Source: Bacteroidota bacterium (lineage in GTDB: Bacteria > Bacteroidota > Bacteroidia > Chitinophagales > JADIYW01). From it: a stretch of 40,154 nt of DNA. The position numbers were made by a program, and so were the translations under genes. Below are positions 8,280 through 16,685 of this stretch, in pieces. Each line of letters starts with the position of its first letter. The stretch's first letter is position 1. The notes below the pieces were generated by a model. The model had not been told where the DNA came from and searched no databases. It saw nothing but the letters and a program-made list of their open reading frames with translations. Location of the stretch: NCBI GenBank assembly GCA_020436225.1, contig JAGQYE010000039.1, forward strand, positions 1 to 40,154, in the 5' to 3' direction.

Positions 8280-9023
8280 TTATATCATTTTAGCTTCTTC
8301 GTGTAACAATCGGATTAATTCTTCTGGATGATCTGCAGGAATCATTTTACATGCAGATTTTGCCGGTGGTAATTCGTATTTAACAACTGAAGTTAAAGAA
8401 CCAACACCTTGAGGAGCAACTACATTCAATGGTTTTGTTTTTGCACTCATAATTCCTTTCATATTTGGAATACGTGCTTCTGCCATACCTTTAGCGCAAG
8501 AAATTACGAAAGGAGTATCAACAGTTAATACTTCTTTTCCGCCTTCAATATCTCTTTCAATAGTGGCTGTGTTGCCTGCCATATCTAATTTTGAAGCATA
8601 AGACACAAAAGGTAAGTCGATTAATTCAGCTAACATACCGCCTAAATTTGAGCCGTTGTAGTTGATTGTTTCTTTACCTAATAAAATCATATCGTATCCG
8701 CCACTTTTTGCTACTGCTGCAATTTCTGAAGCAATTGAAAAAGAATCTGCTTCTCCGGTTACATCTATTCGGATGGCATCATCAGCACCAATTGCCAATG
8801 CTTTTCTGATTACTTGATCATTAGCAGCTGAACCTACGTTTACAACGGTTACTGTTCCGCCATTTGCTTCTTTTAATTCTAATGCGCGTACCAATGCATA
8901 CCACTCATCATAAGGATTTAAAATCCATTGAACTTTATCGTTGTTGAATTTTGTATCATTGTCAACAAACGAAATTTTGGTAGTAGTATCCGGCACTAAA
9001 CTTATACATACTAGAAATTTCAT
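8280..9023 (-). CDS. etfB: Electron transfer flavoprotein subunit beta
   Basis: A 247-residue protein with the EtfB pattern: MKFLVCISLVPDT at the N-terminus, NPYDEWYALVRALELKE near residue 37, ADDAIRI, LLGKETINYNGSNLGGMLAE near 117-136 and the nucleotide-binding region up to VDTPFVISCAKGMAEARIPN. EtfB binds AMP and forms the heterodimer with EtfA. First gene of a two-gene operon (etfB-etfA, two-base spacing). The upstream gap of 62 bases to the divergent TPR gene holds no clear TAnnTTTG box on this strand. Confidence 0.96.
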   Translation of the reverse strand: MKFLVCISLVPDTTTKISFVDNDTKFNNDKVQWILNPYDEWYALVRALELKEANGGTVTVVNVGSAANDQVIRKALAIGADDAIRIDVTGEADSFSIASEIAAVAKSGGYDMILLGKETINYNGSNLGGMLAELIDLPFVSYASKLDMAGNTATIERDIEGGKEVLTVDTPFVISCAKGMAEARIPNMKGIMSAKTKPLNVVAPQGVGSLTSVVKYELPPAKSACKMIPADHPEELIRLLHEEAKMI

Positions 9024-9085
9024 AAATTTGATTTTAGTTTATTAAAAATTCGTCGCTAATTTACTCATTTTAATTAATACAATGC

Positions 9086-9409
9086 ATGCATACGAATAGA
9101 ATAGAACATTTTGAACATGTAATTAAAGAAAATCCAAAAGATACATTTGCATTATTTGCATTATCTAAAGAGTATGAAAAAAATAAACAGTTTAATGAAG
9201 CTATACAATATCTTGAAAAACTGTTACTTATAGATAACAAATACATAGGAACATATTATCATTTAGCTAAATTATATGAACAGATTAATGACGTTAAAAA
9301 AGCATTAAATATTTATGATAGTGGCATTTTACTCGCACAGGATTTGAACGATTTTCACAGTTTAAGTGAATTAAAGAATGCAAAAATGAATTTAGAATTG
9401 GATTTATGA
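9086..9409 (+). CDS. Small tetratricopeptide-repeat protein
   Basis: A 107-residue cytoplasmic protein that is almost entirely TPR helices: residues about 17-47 (DTFALFALSKEYEKNKQFNEA) and 51-81 (YIGTYYHLAKLYEQINDVKKA) are two repeats, with a partial third to the end. TPRs mediate protein contacts, so this is an adaptor of unknown partner. No signal peptide. An out-of-frame ATG at 9082 precedes the chosen ATG 9086 within the palindrome ATGCATGCAT. It precedes the YbjN-like gene by about 40 bases and may be co-transcribed with it. Confidence 0.8.
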   Translation: MHTNRIEHFEHVIKENPKDTFALFALSKEYEKNKQFNEAIQYLEKLLLIDNKYIGTYYHLAKLYEQINDVKKALNIYDSGILLAQDLNDFHSLSELKNAKMNLELDL

Positions 9410-9450
9410 AATAATATATTTATATTTAATTGAGAATAAAACCAAAAAAT

Positions 9451-9909
9451 ATGACAGAGTTAGAAACAGGCATTAACATAGTAGAGAATGCCATCAAAAA
9501 AATGAACATAGATCCGGTTGCATGCCGAGGAGATAAAACCGGACAATATAATATGGTTCAAGGCTCCATTTCCATTTGGATTGATGTTTGGCACAATGAA
9601 AGAGAACAATGTGCTTATTTTCAAGTAATGAGCCCAATTTTAGATATATTGAAAGTAGAAAATAAATCAGCTTTATATGAAGAATTACTGATTATAAATG
9701 ATGGTTTATACAACGTTTCTTTCACTATCTTTAATAATTTTGTTTGGCTAAAAACAACAAGAGAAGTTCAAGGTTTAGATGAGTCGGAAGTAATGGCACA
9801 AATTAGAAGAGTAGGAAACTATGGTGATAGATATGATGATGTATTAAAACAAAAATATAATCCGACTTCGCCAACTTCAACAAATGTTGCAGGAAGTCAG
9901 CCACAATAA
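9451..9909 (+). CDS. YbjN-like domain protein
   Basis: A 152-residue protein of the YbjN/type III secretion chaperone-like fold: an N-terminal helix (TELETGINIVENAIKKM), then strands GSISIWIDVW and CAYFQVMSPIL, helix SALYEELLIIND, strand NVSFTIFNNFVWLKTTRE, and a final helix followed by a Pro/Thr/Ser tail. Such proteins are thought to be chaperones or regulators; the partner is unknown. An in-frame TTG at 9430 would add seven residues, but ATG 9451 is the natural start, since the helix begins there. It follows the TPR gene in the same direction. Confidence 0.75.
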   Translation: MTELETGINIVENAIKKMNIDPVACRGDKTGQYNMVQGSISIWIDVWHNEREQCAYFQVMSPILDILKVENKSALYEELLIINDGLYNVSFTIFNNFVWLKTTREVQGLDESEVMAQIRRVGNYGDRYDDVLKQKYNPTSPTSTNVAGSQPQ

Positions 9910-9974
9910 AAAAATCTAATAAATATCTTCATTTCAATCTTTCTATAAGCAGTTTAATATTGTATTTTTGATGC

Positions 9975-11348
9975 GTGCTTAGCTCGATACAAGAATATAT
10001 CCAACAACATCAACTTTTTAATGTTGGAACGCCTGTTTTGGTAGCTTGCAGTGGTGGCGTTGATTCTATGGTTTTGTGCTCAATTTTATACAAGTTGAAT
10101 TATAAATTTGCTATTGCACATTGTAATTTTCAATTAAGAGCAAAAGACAGCGATGGCGATGCAATGTTTGTTGAAGATTTCGCCAAACAAAATAAAATCC
10201 AATTTTTCTCCACCACTTTTGATACTATTTCTTTTAAAAAAGATAAACAGATTTCCACGCAAATGGCTGCGCGCGAATTGCGTTATCAATGGTTTGAGAA
10301 AATCAGAAAGGAAAATCATTTTCATAAAATAGTTACGGCGCATCACTTAAACGACCAAATTGAAACCATCTTATTAAACTTCACAAAAGGAACCGGTTTA
10401 CAAGGATTAACTGGAATGCAACCTAAAAATGGCTATATCGTCCGTCCAATGTTGAATATTTCCAAGCAAGCAATTTTACAATTTGCACAAGAAAATAAAA
10501 TTCCATATCGAGAAGATGCCAGCAATGCTTCCGATTATTATCAACGCAATAAAATTAGATTACATGTTGTACCAAAGTTGGAAGAAATAAATCCGGCGTT
10601 TGAAACTACCATGATTTCATTCATTCAAAATATGAACGATTATGCGCAATTAATGAATGAATATCTTCAAAAAATAAAACAAAAATGTTGTAGCATAAAA
10701 AACGATATTGTTGAAATTAAAACCGGATTTATTCAAACCCATCTTGCCGGAAAAACAATTTTATTTCATTTGATAAACGAATACGGATTTAATGCGTCAA
10801 CAGCACAACAAGTATATCAAACAATTAACCAACATCCAAAAGCAAAAACAAGCAACAGTCAACAATTTTTTTCAGATTCACATCGATTAATTGTTGATAG
10901 AAAAAGCATTTTCATCGTAAATAAAAACATAGAACGAGAAAATTATTTGTTGTTTGATAAAATTCCGAAACAAATTCGATTCAATAATTATACAATTCAA
11001 TGCAGTCTTGTTCCTATCCACGAAGTAAACATTAAAACATCTTCTCGAAATGCTTATTTTGATGCTGATAAATTGGCATTTCCACTGTTGATTCGATATG
11101 CAAAAGAAGCCGATTATTTTTATCCGTTTGGATTAAGCAAACCTAACAATCCAAATAAAATAGGCAAGAAGAAGTTGTCTAAATACTTTAAAGACGAAAA
11201 ATTTTCGTTGTTAGAAAAAGAAAATACGCCGGTTTTATTTTCTGGAGAAAAAATGCTTTGGTTGGTTAATCATCGCATAGACGACAGATTTAAAATTAGC
11301 GATAAAACCAAAAATGTACTTAAATTAGTAGTAACGAAAGTCGATTAA
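9975..11348 (+). CDS. tilS: tRNA(Ile)-lysidine synthase
   Basis: A 457-residue enzyme that converts C34 to lysidine in the CAU anticodon of tRNA-Ile, using ATP and lysine, so that AUA is read correctly. The PP-loop SGGVDS is at residues 26-31; AHCNFQLR and TAHHLNDQIETILLNFTKG follow, together forming the N-type ATP pyrophosphatase core (residues 1-215). The substrate-binding middle region and a C-terminal TilS_C domain (residues about 375-455, with YPFGL and KKLSKYFKDEK) are present, so the protein is complete. The start is GTG at 9975; the nearby ATG at 9971 is out of frame and stops after three codons. A TATTTTTG box at 9963-9970 sits so close that the message would be leaderless or nearly so. 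Confidence 0.94.
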   Translation: MLSSIQEYIQQHQLFNVGTPVLVACSGGVDSMVLCSILYKLNYKFAIAHCNFQLRAKDSDGDAMFVEDFAKQNKIQFFSTTFDTISFKKDKQISTQMAARELRYQWFEKIRKENHFHKIVTAHHLNDQIETILLNFTKGTGLQGLTGMQPKNGYIVRPMLNISKQAILQFAQENKIPYREDASNASDYYQRNKIRLHVVPKLEEINPAFETTMISFIQNMNDYAQLMNEYLQKIKQKCCSIKNDIVEIKTGFIQTHLAGKTILFHLINEYGFNASTAQQVYQTINQHPKAKTSNSQQFFSDSHRLIVDRKSIFIVNKNIERENYLLFDKIPKQIRFNNYTIQCSLVPIHEVNIKTSSRNAYFDADKLAFPLLIRYAKEADYFYPFGLSKPNNPNKIGKKKLSKYFKDEKFSLLEKENTPVLFSGEKMLWLVNHRIDDRFKISDKTKNVLKLVVTKVD

Positions 11349-11401
11349 TTATTTGCTCACTTTCTAATGATTGATTATAATAAACTTCCAAAAAATAGTT
11401 T

Positions 11402-12946
11402 ATGCAATTTTTTGATTTTGGAATAGAAGATTTAACGATAAGCAAAGCACTTCAACTTTGCGATGGAAAATTGAAAGGTAGATTAACCGCTACAGCCCAA
11501 AAAAAAATCAATAAATCGCAAAACGACGTTCAAAAAATTGTTGAGCAACAACATACGGTTTATGGTATCAATACAGGTTTTGGAATTTTATCCAACAAAA
11601 AAATTTCGGAAGACGATACGCGCACCCTTCAATACAAAATTCTTCAATCGCATAGTGTTGGTGTCGGAAATGCTATTCCAAAAACTATTGCCAAGTTTAT
11701 GTTGATTACCAAATTACAAGCATTGGCAAAAGGTTATTCCGGTGTTCAATTGTCCACTTTGGAGCGTATTTTATGGCATATTGACCGCGATATTATTCCG
11801 GTTGTTCCGGAGAAAGGTAGCGTTGGTGCCAGTGGCGATTTAGCTCCACTTTCGCATTTATTTTTGCCTTTAATTGGATTAGGCGAAGTTGAAAAAAACG
11901 GAAAAATTATCTCTTCAAAAACACTTTTCAAACAAGAAAATATTGAACCGATTTTGCTCGGACCCAAAGAAGGTTTAGCATTGATTAATGGCACACAATT
12001 TATTCTTTCGTATGCAGTAAAAAATATTCAGCGTTTACAAAATTGTCTTGAAGTAGCTGATATTATTGGTGCTATGAGCTTGGAAGCACTACAAGGAACA
12101 AAAGCACCTTTTGATGAACGTTTGCATGAACTGCGTCCATTTCGTGGTAATCAATTAGTGGCAAAACGCTTACGATTGCTGTTAGATAATTCGGAAATTA
12201 TGCATAGCCACGAAGATTGTGAGCGCGTGCAAGATCCGTATAGTTTGCGCTGTATGCCGCAAGTGCATGGTGCATCACGTAATGCTTGGTTGCATCTCAA
12301 ACAAATGACGGAAATCGAATTAAATTCTATTACTGATAATCCGATTATTTTTAATGAGAATGATAGCATTAGTGGCGGAAATTTTCACGGACAACCACTT
12401 GCTTTACCTTTAGATTATGCTTGTTTTGCTGCTGCAGAAATAGGAAATATTTCGGATAGAAGATGCTATTTGTTGTTGGAAGGGAAATTTGGTTTGCCAA
12501 TGTTGTTGATGAAAGAAGTCGGCTTAAATTCCGGATTTATGTTGCCGCAATACACCACTGCAGCTTTAGTAACAGAAAATAAAACCTTGTGTTTCCCGGC
12601 AAGTGCCGATAGTATTCCAACTTCATTAGGACAAGAAGATCACGTTTCTATGGGCAGTATCAGTGGCAGAAAACTCTATCAGATTATTGACAACTTGGAA
12701 TATATTTTAGCTATCGAATTGATGTGTTCTTGCCAGGCAATCGAATTCAGGCGACCCTTAAAAAGTTCTGCATTGTTAGAAGCTGCACATGATTTTGTTC
12801 GAAGAACAGTATCTTTTGCTAAAGAAGATAGGATTTTTGCTGAAGATATAAACGCCATAAAAAAAATAATCAACGATTTTTCTTTAGTAGATTTTATTAA
12901 TCAACAGCAAAATTTAAACTCCGATTTTGAAGAGTTTGCGATTTAA
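11402..12946 (+). CDS. hutH: Histidine ammonia-lyase
   Basis: A 514-residue cytoplasmic enzyme of the MIO-dependent aromatic ammonia-lyase family. A143-S144-G145, within GSVGASGDLAPLSH, cyclise to form the MIO electrophile. YGINTGFG near residue 54 and QDPYSLRCMPQVHGA near 277 are further hallmarks. The pocket pair Ser-His in LQSHSVGVG favours histidine over tyrosine or phenylalanine. It deaminates L-histidine to urocanate and ammonia, the first step of histidine breakdown. Urocanase and imidazolonepropionase genes are not in the window, but glutamate formimidoyltransferase, which acts at the end of the same route, is at 38613-39578. It lies 53 bases after tilS and may be read through from it. 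Confidence 0.92.
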   Translation: MQFFDFGIEDLTISKALQLCDGKLKGRLTATAQKKINKSQNDVQKIVEQQHTVYGINTGFGILSNKKISEDDTRTLQYKILQSHSVGVGNAIPKTIAKFMLITKLQALAKGYSGVQLSTLERILWHIDRDIIPVVPEKGSVGASGDLAPLSHLFLPLIGLGEVEKNGKIISSKTLFKQENIEPILLGPKEGLALINGTQFILSYAVKNIQRLQNCLEVADIIGAMSLEALQGTKAPFDERLHELRPFRGNQLVAKRLRLLLDNSEIMHSHEDCERVQDPYSLRCMPQVHGASRNAWLHLKQMTEIELNSITDNPIIFNENDSISGGNFHGQPLALPLDYACFAAAEIGNISDRRCYLLLEGKFGLPMLLMKEVGLNSGFMLPQYTTAALVTENKTLCFPASADSIPTSLGQEDHVSMGSISGRKLYQIIDNLEYILAIELMCSCQAIEFRRPLKSSALLEAAHDFVRRTVSFAKEDRIFAEDINAIKKIINDFSLVDFINQQQNLNSDFEEFAI

Positions 12947-12970
12947 AATTTAATTGAAAAAATTTCTTCT

Positions 12971-14338
12971 TTATTGCACGACAAATTTAGTTTGTACAAA
13001 AACTTCGCTTGTTTTCCAAACAGCATAATACATGCCTTTCGAATAATTTTGCACGCCGATGTATAGATAATGTTTGCCTTTATCATACGTTTGAACTTCA
13101 TCTTTATAGATGACTTGTCCGTTCAGATTATAGATTTCAAATACGCCAAATGTCGATACTTTCGCATCTAATTCCACCTTTATCTCGTTGACATTTTTAC
13201 CAACTAAATTTGGCGTAACTTTTATGGTGTGATAATCGGCAATATTAGAGTGTTGTTGCTGTATGCCGACAGTCGTACTGCCTGATGTATATATATAAGC
13301 ACCGGCAATCACAATTTTTCCATTATCTAAAAGCAACATTCTATTGCCTGCTTTTGTCGTATCTTCAGAAAATGCAAGTTTTGTCCAATTCACGCCACCA
13401 TCTGTGCTTTTCCACATTCCATATTGATGTTGTTCTGTTGTAAATGCAACATCATTATCTAGCAAAATAATTCCACCAAAATTTCCAACTGTATCAACAA
13501 CATGTTCTTGCCATGTTGCACCAAAGTCAGTAGTTCGCAAAACATATCCATATAATGAAGGGTCATTAAAATTATTTTCAACTGAAGCCAAACCATTGCC
13601 ATCCGGTCTGAAATAAATTTTCCATACGTAACCACCAACAGCGTTCAACATAGACACTACTTGAAAGGAATTGCCGCCGTCTGTTGTTTTAAGAATTAGT
13701 GGACGTTCGTGTGTTGCTGTATCAGATGAACCAGTAATGAAAAAGGTATCTTTGTTTACGATATAACAATCTACCAAAGCTGATGCTAACGATGATAAAT
13801 CTTTTGTAATGAATGTTGCGCCATAATCATGTGAAATATACAAGTTTGCCGGACCGGCATAAGTGCCAACACCAACCAACATATTTTCGTAATGATCCAT
13901 TCCACAAACACCTTCCCCTAAATCTGAAACTTCAAATACTTTTTTCCAGGTGAGCCCTTTATCTGTTGTTTTAAAAATGCCACCTTTAAAAGTATTTACC
14001 GTTAATGTACCTACAAATCCGGTGTCTTCATTAATAAAATCTACACTTCTGGAATAGGTTCTGAATGCAGAACTTGTGTCTAATTTTGAAATATATGTCC
14101 AATTATTGCCACCGTCAATACTTTTATATACGCTTCCTCGAGAGCTGGTATAACCTATATTGTTATTTACAAAGCTAACGTCATCATACCTTGAAGAACG
14201 TGGAATATTAGATGCTGAGAATGATTGAGCTTGAAGTTGAATTGCAGATACAAAAAATAATAAGAATGTACAAAGTAGTTTTATTGATTTTTTCACAGTG
14301 ATGAATTTTTGTTTAAGTAAGTTAAACAAAAAAATCAT
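12971..14338 (-). CDS. Secreted YCF48/BNR-type beta-propeller protein with T9SS type A sorting domain
   Basis: A 455-residue secreted protein. A signal peptide ends near LQAQ (residues 35-38). Residues about 40-360 are repeats of the YCF48/sortilin-type propeller, each with a turn like GSVYKSIDGGNNWTYIS, GGIFKTTDKGLTW, YVLRTTDFGATWQ and MWKSTDGGVNW. The last 80 or so residues (FGVFEIYNLNGQVIYKDE, YLYIGVQNYSKGMYYAVW, final KFVVQ) are a T9SS type A C-terminal domain, so the protein should be exported through the outer membrane and anchored or released. ATG 14338 lies 12 bases after the dehydrogenase stop; GTG at 14296 would give a more typical signal peptide (MKKSIKLL...). Function is unknown; no active site is apparent. 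Confidence 0.85.
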   Translation of the reverse strand: MIFLFNLLKQKFITVKKSIKLLCTFLLFFVSAIQLQAQSFSASNIPRSSRYDDVSFVNNNIGYTSSRGSVYKSIDGGNNWTYISKLDTSSAFRTYSRSVDFINEDTGFVGTLTVNTFKGGIFKTTDKGLTWKKVFEVSDLGEGVCGMDHYENMLVGVGTYAGPANLYISHDYGATFITKDLSSLASALVDCYIVNKDTFFITGSSDTATHERPLILKTTDGGNSFQVVSMLNAVGGYVWKIYFRPDGNGLASVENNFNDPSLYGYVLRTTDFGATWQEHVVDTVGNFGGIILLDNDVAFTTEQHQYGMWKSTDGGVNWTKLAFSEDTTKAGNRMLLLDNGKIVIAGAYIYTSGSTTVGIQQQHSNIADYHTIKVTPNLVGKNVNEIKVELDAKVSTFGVFEIYNLNGQVIYKDEVQTYDKGKHYLYIGVQNYSKGMYYAVWKTSEVFVQTKFVVQ

Positions 14339-14350
14339 TTTTACAAAGCT

Positions 14351-15394
14351 TTATATTGTACTCATATCAATGACAAATCGATACTTTACATCACTTTTGA
14401 TAACACGTTGATAAGCTTCATTTATATAAGAGATTGGAATAACTTCAACATCGGAAACAATATTATTTGCCGCACAAAAATCCAACATTTCTTGTGTTTC
14501 TTGAATGCCTCCAATAGAAGAAGCAGCGACACTTCTGCCGTTAGTCAATAAAGAAAATGCGCTGAATTGAATAGGTTTATCAGGAATGCCAATTAATACA
14601 AGCGTTCCATACATTTTCAACATTCGTAAATATAAATCGTAATTATGTGGAACAGAAACTGTGTCAAGAATAAAATCGAAAGTTGAGTATAATTTTTTGG
14701 CTTGTTCTTCATCTTTCGTGTTGCAGAAATGAGTTGCACCTAAGCGTTTAGCATCTGCTTCTTTGTTGGGCGAAGTGCTTAGAACCGTAACTTCTGCTCC
14801 GTGTGCAGCCGCAAGCTTTACTGCCATGTGACCTAATCCTCCTAATCCTAAAACAGCCACTTTATGTCCTTTTCCTATCTTATATTTTTTAATAGGAGAG
14901 AAGGTAGTTATGCCAGCACATAGAAGTGGTGCAACACCTTCTAATGGTAATTTATCTGAGATATGCAATGCAAATGCTTCTTTTACCACAATCTTATTGG
15001 AATAGCCGCCATAAGTAGGCGTGGTGCCATCTCGTTCCAAAGCATTATAGGTAAAAACGGCTCCTGAAGTACAAAATTGTTCGTATCCTTTTTTACAAGA
15101 TTCACATTCTAAACAAGCATCAACCATGCAACCAACACCAGCCAAATCGCCGACTTTAAAGTGTTTAACTTGATTGCCAACTTCAGTAATTTTCCCGACT
15201 ATTTCATGCCCCGGAACCATTGGATAGATGGATTTTCCCCATTCGCCTTTTGCTTGATGAATATCGGAGTGGCAAACGCCGCAATATAATATCTCTATTA
15301 AAATATCATCATCACGGAGCGTTCTTCTTTCAAAATTCCAAGGTTTAAGTTCGCCTTTGGCTTCTTGAACGGCATACGCTTTTGCTGGATACAT
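14351..15394 (-). CDS. Zinc-dependent NAD(P) alcohol dehydrogenase (YahK/CAD-like MDR)
   Basis: A 347-residue medium-chain dehydrogenase. Catalytic zinc ligands are C41 and H63 (GHE motif); structural zinc ligands are C94, C97, C100 and C108. The Rossmann motif GLGGLGH is near residue 183. The family reduces aldehydes to primary alcohols, usually with NADPH, in the cytoplasm; the cinnamyl alcohol dehydrogenase/YahK branch is suggested by CGVCHSDIHQAKGEWG and GIPDKPIQFSAFSL. Physiological substrate is not predictable. It lies between two T9SS cargo genes on the same strand (11 bases after the protease, 12 before the propeller gene), a mixed operon in which it looks unrelated by function. Confidence 0.92.
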   Translation of the reverse strand: MYPAKAYAVQEAKGELKPWNFERRTLRDDDILIEILYCGVCHSDIHQAKGEWGKSIYPMVPGHEIVGKITEVGNQVKHFKVGDLAGVGCMVDACLECESCKKGYEQFCTSGAVFTYNALERDGTTPTYGGYSNKIVVKEAFALHISDKLPLEGVAPLLCAGITTFSPIKKYKIGKGHKVAVLGLGGLGHMAVKLAAAHGAEVTVLSTSPNKEADAKRLGATHFCNTKDEEQAKKLYSTFDFILDTVSVPHNYDLYLRMLKMYGTLVLIGIPDKPIQFSAFSLLTNGRSVAASSIGGIQETQEMLDFCAANNIVSDVEVIPISYINEAYQRVIKSDVKYRFVIDMSTI

Positions 15395-15405
15395 ATCGAA
15401 GTTTT

Positions 15406-16656
15406 TTATTGAATAATAAGTGTTTGTGTGTCGATTACTTTATCTTCATTTTTAATTAAAACAAGATAAAAACCTTTTTCTATTTTATTGTCGAATGAAA
15501 TATATTGTTCGTTTCCAGAGTTTAATTTCTTGGAAAATAAAGTTTGACCTAAACTATTTCTAATTTCAATTTCAAAAGGTAGATTTTTATTCATTCGATT
15601 TGAAATAGTAAAACCTGTAGATGCCGGATTCGGATAAATTGAAAAATTATGATTTATATTTTTGGTAATTCCACTGATTACGCCTGTGCAAGCAGTTGAT
15701 TGTAATAATGCTTTTCTGCTTGAATTAAAAATCGTATTCCGAATTCTGTCTTTTTGGTCTTTCGTGAAAATATATCTGTTACTGCAATAGCTCATTAGAT
15801 TTTTAAACGATAAAATACTATCCGGACTATTGTTGCAGTTGCTATTATTACAATCAGACCTTCTATGCGGTGGTGTGTCACAAATCCAATCTCCTTGAAT
15901 AAAACATAAATCATTTGCCGGACAGCCATTTTCAGCACCTTGAAAAGTGTGAAATAAGCCCATAGCATGACCTAACTCATGCGCTAAGGTTGTAGAATTT
16001 TTATTCATACTATTTGCAGTAATGACAACGCCATCTGTCGGGTAATTATTTCCGAATGGGAAAAAGGCATATCCGCCCCAGCCTCCGGCAATTTTATGTA
16101 CTACCCAAATGTTGAGCACATAATTATGATCCCAATCACTAAAGCCTTTAGTTTGCGTTTCATCAGAACCAAAAATTCCTTGTAAAACGGCTTCAATATA
16201 GCCAATGCCGGTTTCAGCATATCGAGGTATAGAGCTGGCATCTGCACGTACGATTCCTGTACTTGGGTTGCCGTGTGGGTCATATTGTGCCAAACAAAAT
16301 TCTACTTTTATATCATTACTCAAACTGTTTTCAGTTACAAATGTATTTCGCCATAAGCTATTGGCTTTTTCAACGGCTTCTTGAATTTGAAGATCGGGAA
16401 TGTTACTTCCAACGCCACTATCTTCGCCTAAATGCAATACATGTACAGCAATTGGAATTACAAGAACATCTTCTGTTGTTTTATTTGTTGCTTGGTTGCT
16501 ATTTATAATGGATTCAACCTGTTGTCTGAATTCAGGATTTTGAAGTTGAATAGTTTGAAATTGCTCATTAGCACAAGTATTATTTTGCGCTTGCAAAAAA
16601 TAAATAGGTAAAATTAAAAAGGAAATAAATATAAAATTTGTGCAAATTGTTTTCAT
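15406..16656 (-). CDS. Secreted M43 (pappalysin-like) zinc metalloprotease with T9SS type A sorting domain
   Basis: A 416-residue protein. A signal peptide ends near YFLQAQ. The zinc site HELGHAMGLFH is at residues 226-236, i.e. HExxHxxGxxH with the extra ligand histidine, and a Met-turn occurs in KNLMSYC farther on. Eight or more cysteines lie in the catalytic domain (ENGCPANDLC, WICDTPPHRRSDC). This is the M43B metzincin pattern. The C-terminal 80 residues (FSIYPNPAS, IRNSLGQTLF, GFYLVLIKNED, final LIIQ) are a T9SS type A domain, so it is a surface or secreted protease. A longer frame begins at TTG-like 16707, but it would overlap ilvE and spoil the signal peptide; ATG 16656 is chosen. It starts 29 bases after ilvE. 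Confidence 0.9.
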   Translation of the reverse strand: MKTICTNFIFISFLILPIYFLQAQNNTCANEQFQTIQLQNPEFRQQVESIINSNQATNKTTEDVLVIPIAVHVLHLGEDSGVGSNIPDLQIQEAVEKANSLWRNTFVTENSLSNDIKVEFCLAQYDPHGNPSTGIVRADASSIPRYAETGIGYIEAVLQGIFGSDETQTKGFSDWDHNYVLNIWVVHKIAGGWGGYAFFPFGNNYPTDGVVITANSMNKNSTTLAHELGHAMGLFHTFQGAENGCPANDLCFIQGDWICDTPPHRRSDCNNSNCNNSPDSILSFKNLMSYCSNRYIFTKDQKDRIRNTIFNSSRKALLQSTACTGVISGITKNINHNFSIYPNPASTGFTISNRMNKNLPFEIEIRNSLGQTLFSKKLNSGNEQYISFDNKIEKGFYLVLIKNEDKVIDTQTLIIQ

Positions 16657-16685
16657 TGTAGTATTGGTTTCTACAATAAAGATAA

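Noticed and set aside
11402-12946. Possible tyrosine or phenylalanine ammonia-lyase (for flexirubin/aryl polyene pigment) instead of HutH
   Set aside because: The pocket has Ser-His (LQSHSVG), as in histidine enzymes, and no pigment genes are nearby.
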